DNA of 64,000 bases from Hallerella sp964587155 (GTDB lineage: Bacteria > Fibrobacterota > Fibrobacteria > Fibrobacterales > Fibrobacteraceae), in assembly GCA_964587155.1 (NCBI GenBank), contig CAZPKF010000015.1:8768-72767 (forward strand). The letters are read 5' to 3'. The notes beneath the pieces were generated by a model. It saw nothing but the letters and a program-made list of their open reading frames with translations, was not told the DNA's origin and made no database searches. The translations under genes and the position numbers were made by a program. Positions 50,914 to 59,503 of this stretch are shown here, one piece after another; the first letter of the stretch is position 1; every line of letters begins with the position of its first letter.

Positions 50914-51690
50914 TTATTCTTGAATGGCTTTGAACGCACGTTCTCTGTTTTTGGGAAGTCCCAGCAATTCAAAAGCATTTGCGCTGCGTTTTAAGAAATC
51001 GTTCGCTTGTTCGAAATTGGAACTTGCCATGCCGCGGTAAAAGAGGATCGTCGCAGAAAAGAAGGGCCTTTTGGCTTGAATGGAAAATTCCAGGGCGCGG
51101 GCGTAGAGGGAATCGGTGGAACGTGCGTTGAAAAAGGCGGCGGCACGGGCTTTGGCGAACAGGAGCTTTCCCGGAGAGTCTCCGTCGAAAGCGTCTTCGG
51201 CATCTTCTAGATATTTTTCTGCTTGAGTGCGGTCCTCCATGCCGGCAAAGGCGATTCCCGATGCGCAAAGAATGTCTCCCCGAATTCCGCTGGGCATTTG
51301 CTTTAAAAATGCGTTAGTCAGGGAATACTTGATGTCTACGACTTTGCCGTAATTCTTTCGTTCTAAAAACAAATGCATCCAGGCGAGGTAATAAGCGGCG
51401 AGCGCATTTGAATCCAAATCGGTTTTGCGGACTTTGTGCAGCAAAACTTCTGCCGTTTCCGTGTCGAGGCTTTGGGTTCGCAATTCAGCCATGGCGATTA
51501 AAATGCGGCCTTCGGAATGGATATCTGCTTCTTTTCGGCTTTGCAACAGCGCTCTCGTGTAAAAATCTTCGGCGATGGCAAACTTTCCCGCCCGGAACGC
51601 CTTGTCTCCGTGGTAGGCTAGCGTGCCCGATTCCGCGGCAAAAAGGGGCAAAACGGCAAACGACAGCAGAATGAAGATTCTTTTTACCAT
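50914..51690 (-). CDS. Exported TPR-like protein
   Basis: A 258-residue protein with signal peptide (about 1-18, PLFAAE). It is composed of helical pairs of the TPR type: GDKAFRAGKFAIAEDFYTRALLQS near 28-51, then further units to residue 240 including DRTQAEKYLEDAEDAF. ATG 51690 lies inside the end of mlaD (7-bp overlap). As the last gene of the mlaE-mlaF-mlaD row it may be a periplasmic accessory of the lipid transporter, in the position where other bacteria have mlaC-type genes. It is not homologous to MlaC, and this role is inference from position. Confidence 0.65.
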   Translation of the reverse strand: MVKRIFILLSFAVLPLFAAESGTLAYHGDKAFRAGKFAIAEDFYTRALLQSRKEADIHSEGRILIAMAELRTQSLDTETAEVLLHKVRKTDLDSNALAAYYLAWMHLFLERKNYGKVVDIKYSLTNAFLKQMPSGIRGDILCASGIAFAGMEDRTQAEKYLEDAEDAFDGDSPGKLLFAKARAAAFFNARSTDSLYARALEFSIQAKRPFFSATILFYRGMASSNFEQANDFLKRSANAFELLGLPKNRERAFKAIQE

Positions 51691-52649
51691 GCATCCTCCG
51701 CGATGAACGGAACAGAGTCGCGTTTCGGAATGGAACGTCGGACTAGCCAAATGTTGGACAGCCCTTCCATGAGGAGGTCAGCGTTTTGCAAAGTCTCTTC
51801 GCTACGCGACACCATGCCGCCGATATTTCCGACGACTTGGTTCAAGGAATCCAGCGTCCCGTTAAAACGGTGGAAAACATCATCGAAAGAGTGGAATATG
51901 TGGTTCACCTGTTGAGGCGTTCCATTTAAATCCCGCACCATGGCGTTCAGATTTTGTGTCAGCGTGTCTGTGCTATGCAAAATGCGTGGCAGGGAATTGC
52001 TCAAGTCGCCCAAGAGAATAAGACCTTCGTACGAAAAGTGGTCTAGACGGTCCAATTGCGTATTCAATTTTTCGTAAATCATTTTGGAACCGAGAAGTGC
52101 TCCAATCGTTGTTCCCGTGTCCATGGTCAGCGCAACGAGAGTGTCTGCCGCATCGATTAAAACGGTGACTCTTTCGAGAACTTCGTTCAAGGTTTCTAAG
52201 ACGGTTTCAATATCTTGAGCTTTTCCTGCCGTGACAGTTTCTCCGTCTTCGAGCATTCGCCCTTCGCCTTTGCGGACATCAACGTTAATGACTCGTTCTG
52301 AAATTACATTCTGGTCGCGGATGGCGTAAATTGTCGCTTTGTCGGTAATCCAGGGCTGGAATTTTTTGCGGATGGTGAATTCCATCCGGACTTTTCCCGA
52401 TGCTTCGATTTCCATCCCCGAAACGTGCCCAACGCTGACTCCGCTGATTTGAACATCTGTCCCGGCGTGCAGGCCTTGCGCTTTTTCAAAGTTGCTGTAA
52501 AGTTTGTATTCTTCGACACCGATGACTCCGGTGGAGACCATTCGGGCGTAAAGGACTGCGCCAAAGACCATCACGGCAAACGTGATGAATACGCCGACCA
52601 GAAGACCGGACAAATCCATCCAGTTGATTTTCCGTACGGGTTTTAACAA
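51684..52649 (-). CDS. MCE-domain lipid-transport protein, MlaD-like
   Basis: Periplasmic substrate-binding subunit of an Mla-type phospholipid ABC transporter. N-terminal anchor helix (about 14-34), then an MCE domain (about 45-125) with YSNFEKAQGLHAGTDVQISGVSVGHVSG. It ends in a long helical region (130-300) of repeated heptads with TVLETLNEVLERV and LDSLNQVVGNIGG. Length 321 is longer than Escherichia coli MlaD (183) and typical of other phyla, where the helical part may form a needle. A 79-bp gap from mlaF contains a small CCGGA/TCCGG hairpin. Confidence 0.88.
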   Translation of the reverse strand: MLKPVRKINWMDLSGLLVGVFITFAVMVFGAVLYARMVSTGVIGVEEYKLYSNFEKAQGLHAGTDVQISGVSVGHVSGMEIEASGKVRMEFTIRKKFQPWITDKATIYAIRDQNVISERVINVDVRKGEGRMLEDGETVTAGKAQDIETVLETLNEVLERVTVLIDAADTLVALTMDTGTTIGALLGSKMIYEKLNTQLDRLDHFSYEGLILLGDLSNSLPRILHSTDTLTQNLNAMVRDLNGTPQQVNHIFHSFDDVFHRFNGTLDSLNQVVGNIGGMVSRSEETLQNADLLMEGLSNIWLVRRSIPKRDSVPFIAEDAW

Positions 52650-52728
52650 AGGGCGGACTCCTTTTCCCGGAAAATTCTCCGGGGCTGTCCCAAAAATAAT
52701 TTATTCTGCAGAAAAGAGGTTTTGCAGG

Positions 52729-53484
52729 CTAGGTTTTGCGAAAATTGCGGAACATTTCTCTTGCAGCCGCGGAATCCGTGGAAAGCCATTCTTCGAATTT
52801 GCGACGCGGAGTCAATTTTTTGTTTTCCAAAAAGCAAAGGTCGGCAGAAAGTTCCTTGGCGATGAGCAAGTCGTGAGTCACCAGAATCAGGGATGTCTTG
52901 AACATCGCCTGCATGTTGTCGATGAGCGGAATCAGCGTGTTGCGGTTGTAATTGTCTAGCCCGGCTGTCGGTTCATCCATTAGAAGAAGTCTCGGGTCCA
53001 TTGCCCAGGCGCGGGCGATGGCGACGCGTTTCGCCACTCCGGAACTCAGCATGTGCGGATATTTTTCCTGCTCTCCGCGGACTCGCATCAGGTCCATGGC
53101 CATTCCGACTCTTTTTTCAATTTCCTCTTCGGTTCCGCGGTGGTGATAATGCAGGGGCATGGAAATGTTTTCGCGGATGTTCAAATTGGAAATCAAGGCT
53201 CCGCTTTGAAAAATCAGTTCCACTCCACGGCGGGCCACCTCCAACGGATTGTGTTGGGATTTGGGCAAATGTTCGCCGAAATAGTAAAAGTTTCCCGAAT
53301 TCGGCGTGTCTAAGCCGGCGATAAGGCGCAACAGCAAGCTTTTTCCCTGTCCAGAGGCTCCGGCGATGCAAAGAATTTCTCCACGGCCCAGTATCAAGTC
53401 CAAACCATCGAGGACTTCGGCATTGTCACCTTCGTAATGAAAGTGCAAATTTTCTATCCGGAGCGCTTCGCTTTGAAATTCCAT
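52729..53484 (-). CDS. Mla-type ABC transporter ATPase
   Basis: Cytoplasmic ATPase of the lipid-transport complex. Walker A GASGQGKSLL near 43-52; Q-loop FQSGALISNLNIRENI near 92-107; a variant signature LSSGVAKRVAIARA near 147-160 (LSGGM replaced by LSSGV); Walker B LLLMDEPTAGLD near 167-178; and the His-loop VTHD near 202-205. Length 251 is typical for MlaF/Ttg2A. ATG 53484 shares a base with the stop of the permease gene (TAATG), which decides the start; the frame is open further upstream. Confidence 0.9.
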   Translation of the reverse strand: MEFQSEALRIENLHFHYEGDNAEVLDGLDLILGRGEILCIAGASGQGKSLLLRLIAGLDTPNSGNFYYFGEHLPKSQHNPLEVARRGVELIFQSGALISNLNIRENISMPLHYHHRGTEEEIEKRVGMAMDLMRVRGEQEKYPHMLSSGVAKRVAIARAWAMDPRLLLMDEPTAGLDNYNRNTLIPLIDNMQAMFKTSLILVTHDLLIAKELSADLCFLENKKLTPRRKFEEWLSTDSAAAREMFRNFRKT

Positions 53485-54356
53485 TAGATAATCCTCGACA
53501 TTTGGTTCATGTAGTCGAAAATGTAGAACAGCGAAAATAGCACGTCGACGATAATCACGGCCAAAAAGGAATAGATGACGGACCGCGAAGTTGCTTTGGG
53601 AACTTGTCGAATATCGCGTCGGATATTTAGCCCATGATAGCAGGCGTTGATGAAAATGATGATGCCGAAAGTGATGGGTTTCACCAAAACCATGATGAAA
53701 TCCGTCGTGGTCATGGAATTCAAAATCGAAGTGGAGAAGTAGTGCCACGTGATGTGCAAATTCAAAGCTTCTCCCGAAACAGCGATGATTAATTTGGTGA
53801 CGACAAACCCCGCGCAAATGCTCGATACGGAAAACAGAATGTTCGAAATGACCAAAGCGATAGTTCCGCCAAAGAGGGCGGGCATTACCAGATAGCGGAC
53901 GGGATTGACACCCAAAGTGGAAAGCGCATCGACTTCGGAATTGATGGACATGGTTCCAATCATGGTTGTCAGCGCAGAACCGCTCCGGCCTGAAATGAGA
54001 AATGCCGTGAGGATGGGACCGATTTCGCGGATAAGCACGACGACCATCAAACCGCCGAAGGCGTCTGAAAAGCCCACTCGGGGCATTACCGTGAGGGCTT
54101 CGATAATGGTGACTGTCCCTGCAAGCGTCGCAATGATAAAGAGCACGGGGAATATTTCTACGGCGGTGAAATAAATCTGCCGGATGATGTTGCGCATGTC
54201 CGTTCGGAAATTGCGCTCTTCTGAAAACAGCGAATGGACCGTTCGGAAAAATAGCAACAGTTGCTTTCCGAAAACGGTGGAAAGGAACCGCTTGCCTATT
54301 TGATTGAACAGGGAGCCGGGGAGAGTCCAGTCGTCGAGAGTCCGATGCGTTTTCAT
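53484..54356 (-). CDS. Mla-type ABC transporter permease
   Basis: Inner-membrane permease of the MlaE/Ttg2B family. The protein has 290 residues with a cytoplasmic N-terminus of about 60 residues, then five to six helices. The conserved block LVVVLIREIGPILTAFLISGRSGSA (read as VVVLIREIGPILTAF then LISGRSGSALTTMIG) is near 128-150. EVDALSTLGVNPVRYLVMP follows near 158-176. ATG 54356 overlaps the engB stop by 4 bp and gives the usual family length; the frame is open upstream inside engB. With mlaF and mlaD it forms the lipid transporter that keeps the outer membrane asymmetric. Confidence 0.9.
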   Translation of the reverse strand: MKTHRTLDDWTLPGSLFNQIGKRFLSTVFGKQLLLFFRTVHSLFSEERNFRTDMRNIIRQIYFTAVEIFPVLFIIATLAGTVTIIEALTVMPRVGFSDAFGGLMVVVLIREIGPILTAFLISGRSGSALTTMIGTMSINSEVDALSTLGVNPVRYLVMPALFGGTIALVISNILFSVSSICAGFVVTKLIIAVSGEALNLHITWHYFSTSILNSMTTTDFIMVLVKPITFGIIIFINACYHGLNIRRDIRQVPKATSRSVIYSFLAVIIVDVLFSLFYIFDYMNQMSRII

Positions 54357-54970
54357 GGTGCTCCGGTAGCCACGGCGGCGAGAATTTCTCGCCAGAGTTC
54401 GGTCAGTCCGATTTTGCGCAAAGTGCTCAAGCGGAGTACGTGAGTTTCTTTTCCCAAAATGTTTGACAGGGCATTCCGCGTCTTCGCCGTTTCGGATTGG
54501 TTCGCCTTGTCGCATTTGCTCATCACCGGCAAGACGGGACAACCTAAAGCGCGGACACCTTCAATGGTTTCAATGTCGATGGGTTGGGGACCCAATTTGG
54601 TGTCTATCAAGTAGATAATGCCGCGGAGCGTTTTCGCGTTTTCCACGTAAGCGCGGATGCCGCTTTCCATTTCGCCGACTTTGGCGAAGTTCACTCCGGC
54701 GAATCCCACTCCGGGAAGATCCACCAGGTAAAAGGCTCCGTTGATTTTAAAAAAATTGATTTCTTTCGTTTTTCCGGGTTTGGAACTGATGCGGACCAAA
54801 TTCTTTTTTCCCGAGAGGGCGTTCAACAAAGACGATTTTCCGGCATTGGAACGGCCGAGAAACGCCACTTGGGGAAGTCCGTCTGTGGGGATTTGCGATG
54901 GCCGGGTTGCCGCTGTTGTGAATTCCGCTTGTACGTTTGGGCAAAAAAGTTCGCGTTTGGACTGCGTCAT
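54353..54970 (-). CDS. engB: Ribosome biogenesis GTPase YihA/YsxC
   Basis: GTPase needed for large-subunit assembly. G1 GRSNAGKSSLLNAL near 37-50; G2 region SSKPGKTKEINFFKI near 58-72 with conserved Thr; G3 DLPGVGFA near 79-86; G4 as MSKCDKAN near 150-157 (TKxD variant). Length 205 is normal. It overlaps recR upstream (4 bp) and the Mla permease gene downstream (4 bp), so lipid transport genes are translated with a ribosome-assembly factor here. Confidence 0.92.
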   Translation of the reverse strand: MTQSKRELFCPNVQAEFTTAATRPSQIPTDGLPQVAFLGRSNAGKSSLLNALSGKKNLVRISSKPGKTKEINFFKINGAFYLVDLPGVGFAGVNFAKVGEMESGIRAYVENAKTLRGIIYLIDTKLGPQPIDIETIEGVRALGCPVLPVMSKCDKANQSETAKTRNALSNILGKETHVLRLSTLRKIGLTELWREILAAVATGAP

Positions 54971-55560
54971 ATTCCTGTCCTCGATTCAAAAGCGCGAAGT
55001 ACGGTCACTTCGTCGATGTATTCTAGTTCGCTTCCCATGGGAATTCCACGTGCGAGATTGGAGCGTTTGACGGGAGCATCGGCAAGGAGCTTGTCTATCA
55101 GTAAAATGGTGGAATCCGCTTCGGGGCTTGTCCCCAAGGCGAAGATGACTTCTTCGATGTTTTCCGTTTTAATCCGATTGATCAGTTGTGGAATGTGTAG
55201 CTGTTCCGGGCCGATGCCGTCCAATGGAGAAAGGACTCCACCCAAGACAAAATACAGCCCATGGTAAATTCCCGAATTTTCAAACGGGAGAATATCCGAA
55301 AATTTTTCGACGACGCAAATAGACGAAGCACCTGTTCTCGATTGACAAAGGGGGCAGGGATCTTCTTCGGTAAAGGAATGGCAGTGGGAACACCGTTTTA
55401 CTTTTTCACAGGCGTCGAGGATTGCCTCAGAAAGGGCAGTTGCGTTTTCCTTTGGTCGGGACAGAACAAAATAAGCGAGACGGCGGGCGGTTTTTTTCCC
55501 GATGCCGGGCAATGCAGCGAACTCCCGGATCAAATTTTCGAGACTAGGCGGTTCAACCAT
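54967..55560 (-). CDS. recR: Recombination protein RecR
   Basis: Acts with RecF/RecO in loading RecA at gaps. Helix-hairpin-helix FAALPGIGKKTARRLAYFVL near 14-33; the four-Cys zinc motif CSHCHSFTEEDPCPLC near 56-71; and a Toprim domain with CVVEKFSDILPFENSGIY-type block and SPLDGIGPEQL near 105-115. ATG 55560 (MVEPPSLENLI) is chosen for its standard RecR start and an 8-bp overlap with the EAL/HDOD gene. Length 197. recF, recO and dnaX are not in the window. Confidence 0.93.
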   Translation of the reverse strand: MVEPPSLENLIREFAALPGIGKKTARRLAYFVLSRPKENATALSEAILDACEKVKRCSHCHSFTEEDPCPLCQSRTGASSICVVEKFSDILPFENSGIYHGLYFVLGGVLSPLDGIGPEQLHIPQLINRIKTENIEEVIFALGTSPEADSTILLIDKLLADAPVKRSNLARGIPMGSELEYIDEVTVLRAFESRTGI

Positions 55561-56797
55561 GCCCGGTCTCCCAGTTGTAAGCGGCATTCAGGCAGTTTGC
55601 TAAATCTTTGTTTGAAAGGGATAGGCGTTTTGTCAACGTGTCCACGCGTTCGGTTCTGTCTTTTTCAACAGCTTCTGCCAGTGCTAAGAGCGTTCCCAAT
55701 TTTCCGGATCCGTGGAGCAAGGCTCCTGAAATTTCCTTGTCGACGGCGAGACTTTCTAAAATAGATGGCATTGGCGCTTTCACCAAGGCATCCATGCGGC
55801 TGAGGATGGCTGTAATGAAAGCTTGGCCGGGAAGGGGTCCGTTTGGATCCAAAATTTCTGCCAGAGATTCTAGAAAGCGGGCCCGTTGCGAAACGTTCTG
55901 GAACAGAGGCGTTCCTTGGATGGATGTTCCCATTTCCGGCTGGGCGTAAAGCATCAACATGAGCCAGTCTTGCAAATGGGGAACTCCTAACCAGGCAATG
56001 GCATCTTGGACTGTTTCGACTGGTTTTCTGCGGAATGTTTTTTGTGAATTGGCGTATTGCACCAAGGCTTTTGCGAGGGTGGGGTTTTCGGAAAAGACCT
56101 TTTCAATTTCTGCGAAAGAAGGATCTCCCCGGAGAAATTGCATCCAATGCAAAATGGTTGCAAGGGAACCATCGACACGTCGTCCGCGGACGAGTTCCGG
56201 TTTGGCAAAGAAAAATCCTTGAAAGAAATCGTAACCGTTTTTTTTGCAGAATTCGAATTCTTCTTCGGTTTCCACTTTTTCCGCCAGCAAAAGCATCCCG
56301 CGCGATTTGAAATAGGGAACAGCTTCTTTCAATGCTTCGGGAGAATTTTCGAGCAAGTCCAGTTTGACGTATTTGACGAAGGGGAAAAACGGTTCTAGGT
56401 TTTTTAATTTTTCCGGTTCAAACACGACATCGTCCAAGGCGAATTCAAATCCTTGGGCATGGTAGTTTTTGACGGTGGAAAGGACAGCGTCTTCGGCTTG
56501 GACTGTTTCCAAAATTTCCAATACAAATCGGTCGGAATCCAGCGGGCCGAAAATGTTGTCGAGCAGCATTTCCCGGCTGCAATTGATGAATGCCTTGTGG
56601 TTGCCGACAAGGCGTGAAAGTCCGATGTTGTTTAGGACGTTCTCCAAAACTTGAGCGGTTTCCCGAACTCCGTTTTCAATGATTGCCGTTTTGTTTTCCG
56701 GTGAGTCTCGGAATAAAAGCTCGTAGGCGAAGATTCCTTGATGCGAATCCAAAATCGGCTGGCGTGCCAAATAAGCAGGAGATTCGACAGGTCCCAT
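55553..56797 (-). CDS. EAL-HDOD protein (YuxH family)
   Basis: A 414-residue cytoplasmic signalling protein. The N-terminal EAL-type domain (about 5-205) opens ARQPILDSHQGIFAYELLFRD. ELL replaces EAL and the usual metal ligands are incomplete (FALDDVVF is present, the downstream Glu/Lys set is not clear), so it is probably a c-di-GMP binder or degenerate phosphodiesterase, as in known YuxH relatives. The C-terminal HDOD domain (about 210-400) is a catalytically inactive HD fold. It sits 12 bp after hisG and overlaps recR by 8 bp. Confidence 0.85.
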   Translation of the reverse strand: MGPVESPAYLARQPILDSHQGIFAYELLFRDSPENKTAIIENGVRETAQVLENVLNNIGLSRLVGNHKAFINCSREMLLDNIFGPLDSDRFVLEILETVQAEDAVLSTVKNYHAQGFEFALDDVVFEPEKLKNLEPFFPFVKYVKLDLLENSPEALKEAVPYFKSRGMLLLAEKVETEEEFEFCKKNGYDFFQGFFFAKPELVRGRRVDGSLATILHWMQFLRGDPSFAEIEKVFSENPTLAKALVQYANSQKTFRRKPVETVQDAIAWLGVPHLQDWLMLMLYAQPEMGTSIQGTPLFQNVSQRARFLESLAEILDPNGPLPGQAFITAILSRMDALVKAPMPSILESLAVDKEISGALLHGSGKLGTLLALAEAVEKDRTERVDTLTKRLSLSNKDLANCLNAAYNWETGHG

Positions 56798-56809
56798 CGG
56801 ACACCTCGG

Positions 56810-57649
56810 TCAAATGCGTGCGGACTTGATGCTGAACAGCAGGATGCTTCGGCATCCTACGTCCCAAAGTTTATCCATGATGGCGTTTGCGTCTTCTTCG
56901 GGAACCATCGCCTTAACGGCATACCAATCGCGTCCGTGGAGCTTGGAAATCGTCGGAGCGTCTAATCCGGGAGTCATGGAACAGGCTTTGTTCAACAGGT
57001 CCGCAGGACAATCGTATTCGATCATCATGTATGTTTTGGCGACCAGCTTGCCTTCTATCCGGCGGATAAGCGTGTGGACTTCTTCTAAGTCTTGCTTTTG
57101 CGGGTGACAGAAAAGGGCGGCGTTGCTGCGGAAAAGAGGCTCACCGACAATGCGCAAACCGGCTTGCTTCAGGGTGGTTCCTGTTTCCACGACGTCGACA
57201 ATGGCGTCTGCGACACCCAGGCTGACGGAAATTTCGACTGCGCCTTCCAGAACGACGAAGTTCATTTCTTTTTGGTAGTAGCCGCGGACAATGTTCGGGA
57301 AGCTAGTCGCAATTGTCGACTCTTTCAATTCGTCTAGGCTTTGTACGGGACTTTCATTGGGCACAGCCGCACACATTTTGCTCGCTCCGAAAGGAAGGTC
57401 GAGGACTTTGACGGCTGGGCTTTTCGCTTCGGCATTGAAGTCAATACCGGTGATGCCGGCATCGATAATGCCGCGGCCCACGTACATTGGAATGTCGCTG
57501 GGGCGGAGAAAGAAAAATTCAATTCCGTTTTTTGCGTCGATTTGCGTGAGAGTCTTGTAGGGTTTGGATGCTTTGTAACCGCAGGCTTTTAAAAGTTCTT
57601 GCGTCGGTTCAAAAAGCATGCCCTTGTTGGGAAGTGCGACTTTAATCAT
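56810..57649 (-). CDS. hisG: ATP phosphoribosyltransferase, long form
   Basis: First step of histidine synthesis. N-terminus IKVALPNKGMLFEPTQELL near 2-20; PSDIPMYVGRGIIDAGITGID near 50-70; the PRPP loop as VVETGTTLKQAGLRI near 148-162. A C-terminal ACT-like regulatory domain of about 75 residues (from DAPTISKLHGRDWYAVKAMV) allows feedback inhibition by histidine. At 279 residues this is the long form, so no HisZ is needed. ATGA overlap with hisE; no other his gene is in the window. Confidence 0.93.
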   Translation of the reverse strand: MIKVALPNKGMLFEPTQELLKACGYKASKPYKTLTQIDAKNGIEFFFLRPSDIPMYVGRGIIDAGITGIDFNAEAKSPAVKVLDLPFGASKMCAAVPNESPVQSLDELKESTIATSFPNIVRGYYQKEMNFVVLEGAVEISVSLGVADAIVDVVETGTTLKQAGLRIVGEPLFRSNAALFCHPQKQDLEEVHTLIRRIEGKLVAKTYMMIEYDCPADLLNKACSMTPGLDAPTISKLHGRDWYAVKAMVPEEDANAIMDKLWDVGCRSILLFSIKSARI

Positions 57650-57906
57650 AATTTGGCGTACACCTCTTCGAGTTTAATGCCTTTTTCTGCCATCATCACG
57701 GCGACGTAGTAAAGAACTTGGGAGAGTTCGAGGCATTGGGCATCGTGAGATTCGAAACGGGCTGCCATCCAGGATTCCGCCGCTTCTTCGACCAGTTTCT
57801 TGCCGATTCCGTGGGGACCTTTTTTGAACAATTCGGTCGTACTCTTGCCTTCCGGCATTTCTTTTTTCCGTTCGCAAGCGAGTGCGTACATTTCTTCAAA
57901 AGTCAT
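57646..57906 (-). CDS. hisE: Phosphoribosyl-ATP pyrophosphatase
   Basis: Second step of histidine synthesis, removing pyrophosphate from PR-ATP. Stand-alone PRA-PH domain of 86 residues with FKKGPHGIGKKLVEEAAESWMAA near 27-49, holding the Glu residues that bind Mg, and LSQVLYYVAVMMAEKGI near 60-76. ATG 57906 is used since the upstream part of the frame is non-coding in character. Upstream, TCTAAATTTG (minus strand, about 57943-57934) may be the promoter of the whole row down to 50914. Confidence 0.88.
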   Translation of the reverse strand: MTFEEMYALACERKKEMPEGKSTTELFKKGPHGIGKKLVEEAAESWMAARFESHDAQCLELSQVLYYVAVMMAEKGIKLEEVYAKL

Positions 57907-58027
57907 AATAGCCTCGAATTTGGAATTTTGAACAAATTTAGAAAATATTGGAGGCTTTGCGTTTGCGCACCGCCGCGATGGTGGTCTGAGTAGAATGAAA
58001 AAATGGAAAAACGGTTTTGGGTAAGGC

Positions 58028-58083
58028 AAAAACCGCTTCCGTCAGAGGGAGGGATTTAACCAAATTCTCTCTGGCGGAAGCGG
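58028..58083 (-). terminator. Terminator of the polysaccharide cluster
   Basis: On the minus strand, CCGCTTCCGCCAGAG (58083-58069) pairs with CTCTGACGGAAGCGG (58047-58033), a 15-bp stem with one G-U/mismatch position, about 21-base loop, then TTTTTG. It lies 37 bases after the manC stop. Confidence 0.85.
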
Positions 58084-58119
58084 CACGAGGAAAACGTTGC
58101 TTTCCGTTGAATTTTTTAG

Positions 58120-59499
58120 CTACGAACGCTTGTAATCATCGTGTAAACGGATGATGTCGTCTTCGCCCGTGTATTCGCCGACTTGGACTTCAACAATGAC
58201 AAGGGGCAATTTGCCTTCGTTTTGAAGACGGTGCACTTCGCCCATGGGAATATACGTTGATTCGTTGGGGCGCACATAGAAAGTCTTTTCGCCGACGGTG
58301 CAAGTTGCGGTTCCGCTAACGACGACCCAATGCTCCGAACGGTGCAAATGTTTTTGTAGGGAAAGGCGTTTTCCCGGTTTGACGACGATGCGCTTGATTT
58401 TATAGCGTTCGTTGTCATCGAGGACGGAATAAGTTCCCCACGGACGGCTCACGGTTTGCGGAACATCCGGTAGCGGAGAATGTCGCAATTTGAGTTTTTC
58501 CACAACCGTTTTCACCTTTTGACTCGAAGCGAGCGGTGCAACGAGAAGGGCATCCGGCGTGTCCACGACAAGCATGTTCTCCAAGTCGATCGTTGCAACC
58601 AAACGCTGTTTGCCAATGACCATGGAATTTTTGGTTCCCACGGGCAAATGTTTCGGATTCAAATTGTTGCCAGCTTCATCATGCGGATATTCTTCGTAAA
58701 GGGCATCGAAAGAGCCCAAGTCCGACCATCCGATGTCCGAAGGAACGACTTTTACTTTTTTGGATTTTTCCATGACAGCGTAGTCGATGGAATTGGCAGG
58801 GATGGCCATCATGTCATCGTAGCCGATGCGGAGCATTTCGTTTTCTTTTTTGCTTTTGGCTAGTGCATTTTTGCAAGCGGCGAACATATCCGGGGCGTAC
58901 TTTTCTAGTTCAGCGAGGAATGTGGAAACTTTGAAGCAGAAAATGCCGCTGTTCCAGTAAAAGTTTCCTTTTGCCAAGTATTCTTTAGCCGTTTTCAAAT
59001 CCGGCTTTTCGACAAAGCGACTGACATCTTCACCATTCGCTTCGATGTAACCGTAGCCTGTTTCCGGACTTGTCGGCGTGATGCCAAAGGTGACTAGGAA
59101 TCCGTTCTGCGCTAATGATTCCGCTTTTTCAAGGCATTTCAGATAAGCGGATTTTTTACGAATGACATGATCTGATGGAGATACCAAAACAATGTCGTCT
59201 GCATCTAAAGAAAGGCAGGCCAGGGCGATAGCCGGAGCCGTATTGCGGCCAACTGGTTCGAGCAAAAAATGAGGATGGCTTCCGCTTTCCGAAAGTTCAG
59301 AAAGTTGATCTTTTGCCAAAAAATACTGTTCCGCATTGCTGATAATGTATTGGGATTCACAGGCGACGGAATTGGTGACGACAGTCCCTTGAAAAAGAGA
59401 CGTATCATCAAAAAGTTTGGCGAACTGTTTAGGCATCAAAGTTCGGCTGACCGGCCAAAGGCGTGTCCCGCAGCCACCGCAAAGGATGAGATTGATCAT
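58120..59499 (-). CDS. manC: Mannose-1-phosphate guanylyltransferase/mannose-6-phosphate isomerase
   Basis: Makes GDP-mannose for polysaccharide. The nucleotidyltransferase domain (about 1-280) opens NLILCGGCGTRLWPVSR with the pyrophosphorylase signature, then FVEKPDLKTAKEYL and FYWNSGIFCFKVSTFL. The C-terminal type II isomerase cupin (about 345-459) has RPWGTYSVLDDN and the metal-binding cluster KPGKRLSLQKHLHRSEHWVV. ATG 59499 is preferred because GGAGG lies 11 bases upstream; ATG 59517 is possible. Length 459 is normal for the bifunctional CpsB/ManC type. Last gene of the cluster, followed by a strong terminator. Confidence 0.93.
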   Translation of the reverse strand: MINLILCGGCGTRLWPVSRTLMPKQFAKLFDDTSLFQGTVVTNSVACESQYIISNAEQYFLAKDQLSELSESGSHPHFLLEPVGRNTAPAIALACLSLDADDIVLVSPSDHVIRKKSAYLKCLEKAESLAQNGFLVTFGITPTSPETGYGYIEANGEDVSRFVEKPDLKTAKEYLAKGNFYWNSGIFCFKVSTFLAELEKYAPDMFAACKNALAKSKKENEMLRIGYDDMMAIPANSIDYAVMEKSKKVKVVPSDIGWSDLGSFDALYEEYPHDEAGNNLNPKHLPVGTKNSMVIGKQRLVATIDLENMLVVDTPDALLVAPLASSQKVKTVVEKLKLRHSPLPDVPQTVSRPWGTYSVLDDNERYKIKRIVVKPGKRLSLQKHLHRSEHWVVVSGTATCTVGEKTFYVRPNESTYIPMGEVHRLQNEGKLPLVIVEVQVGEYTGEDDIIRLHDDYKRS

Positions 59500-59503
59500 C
59501 GTT

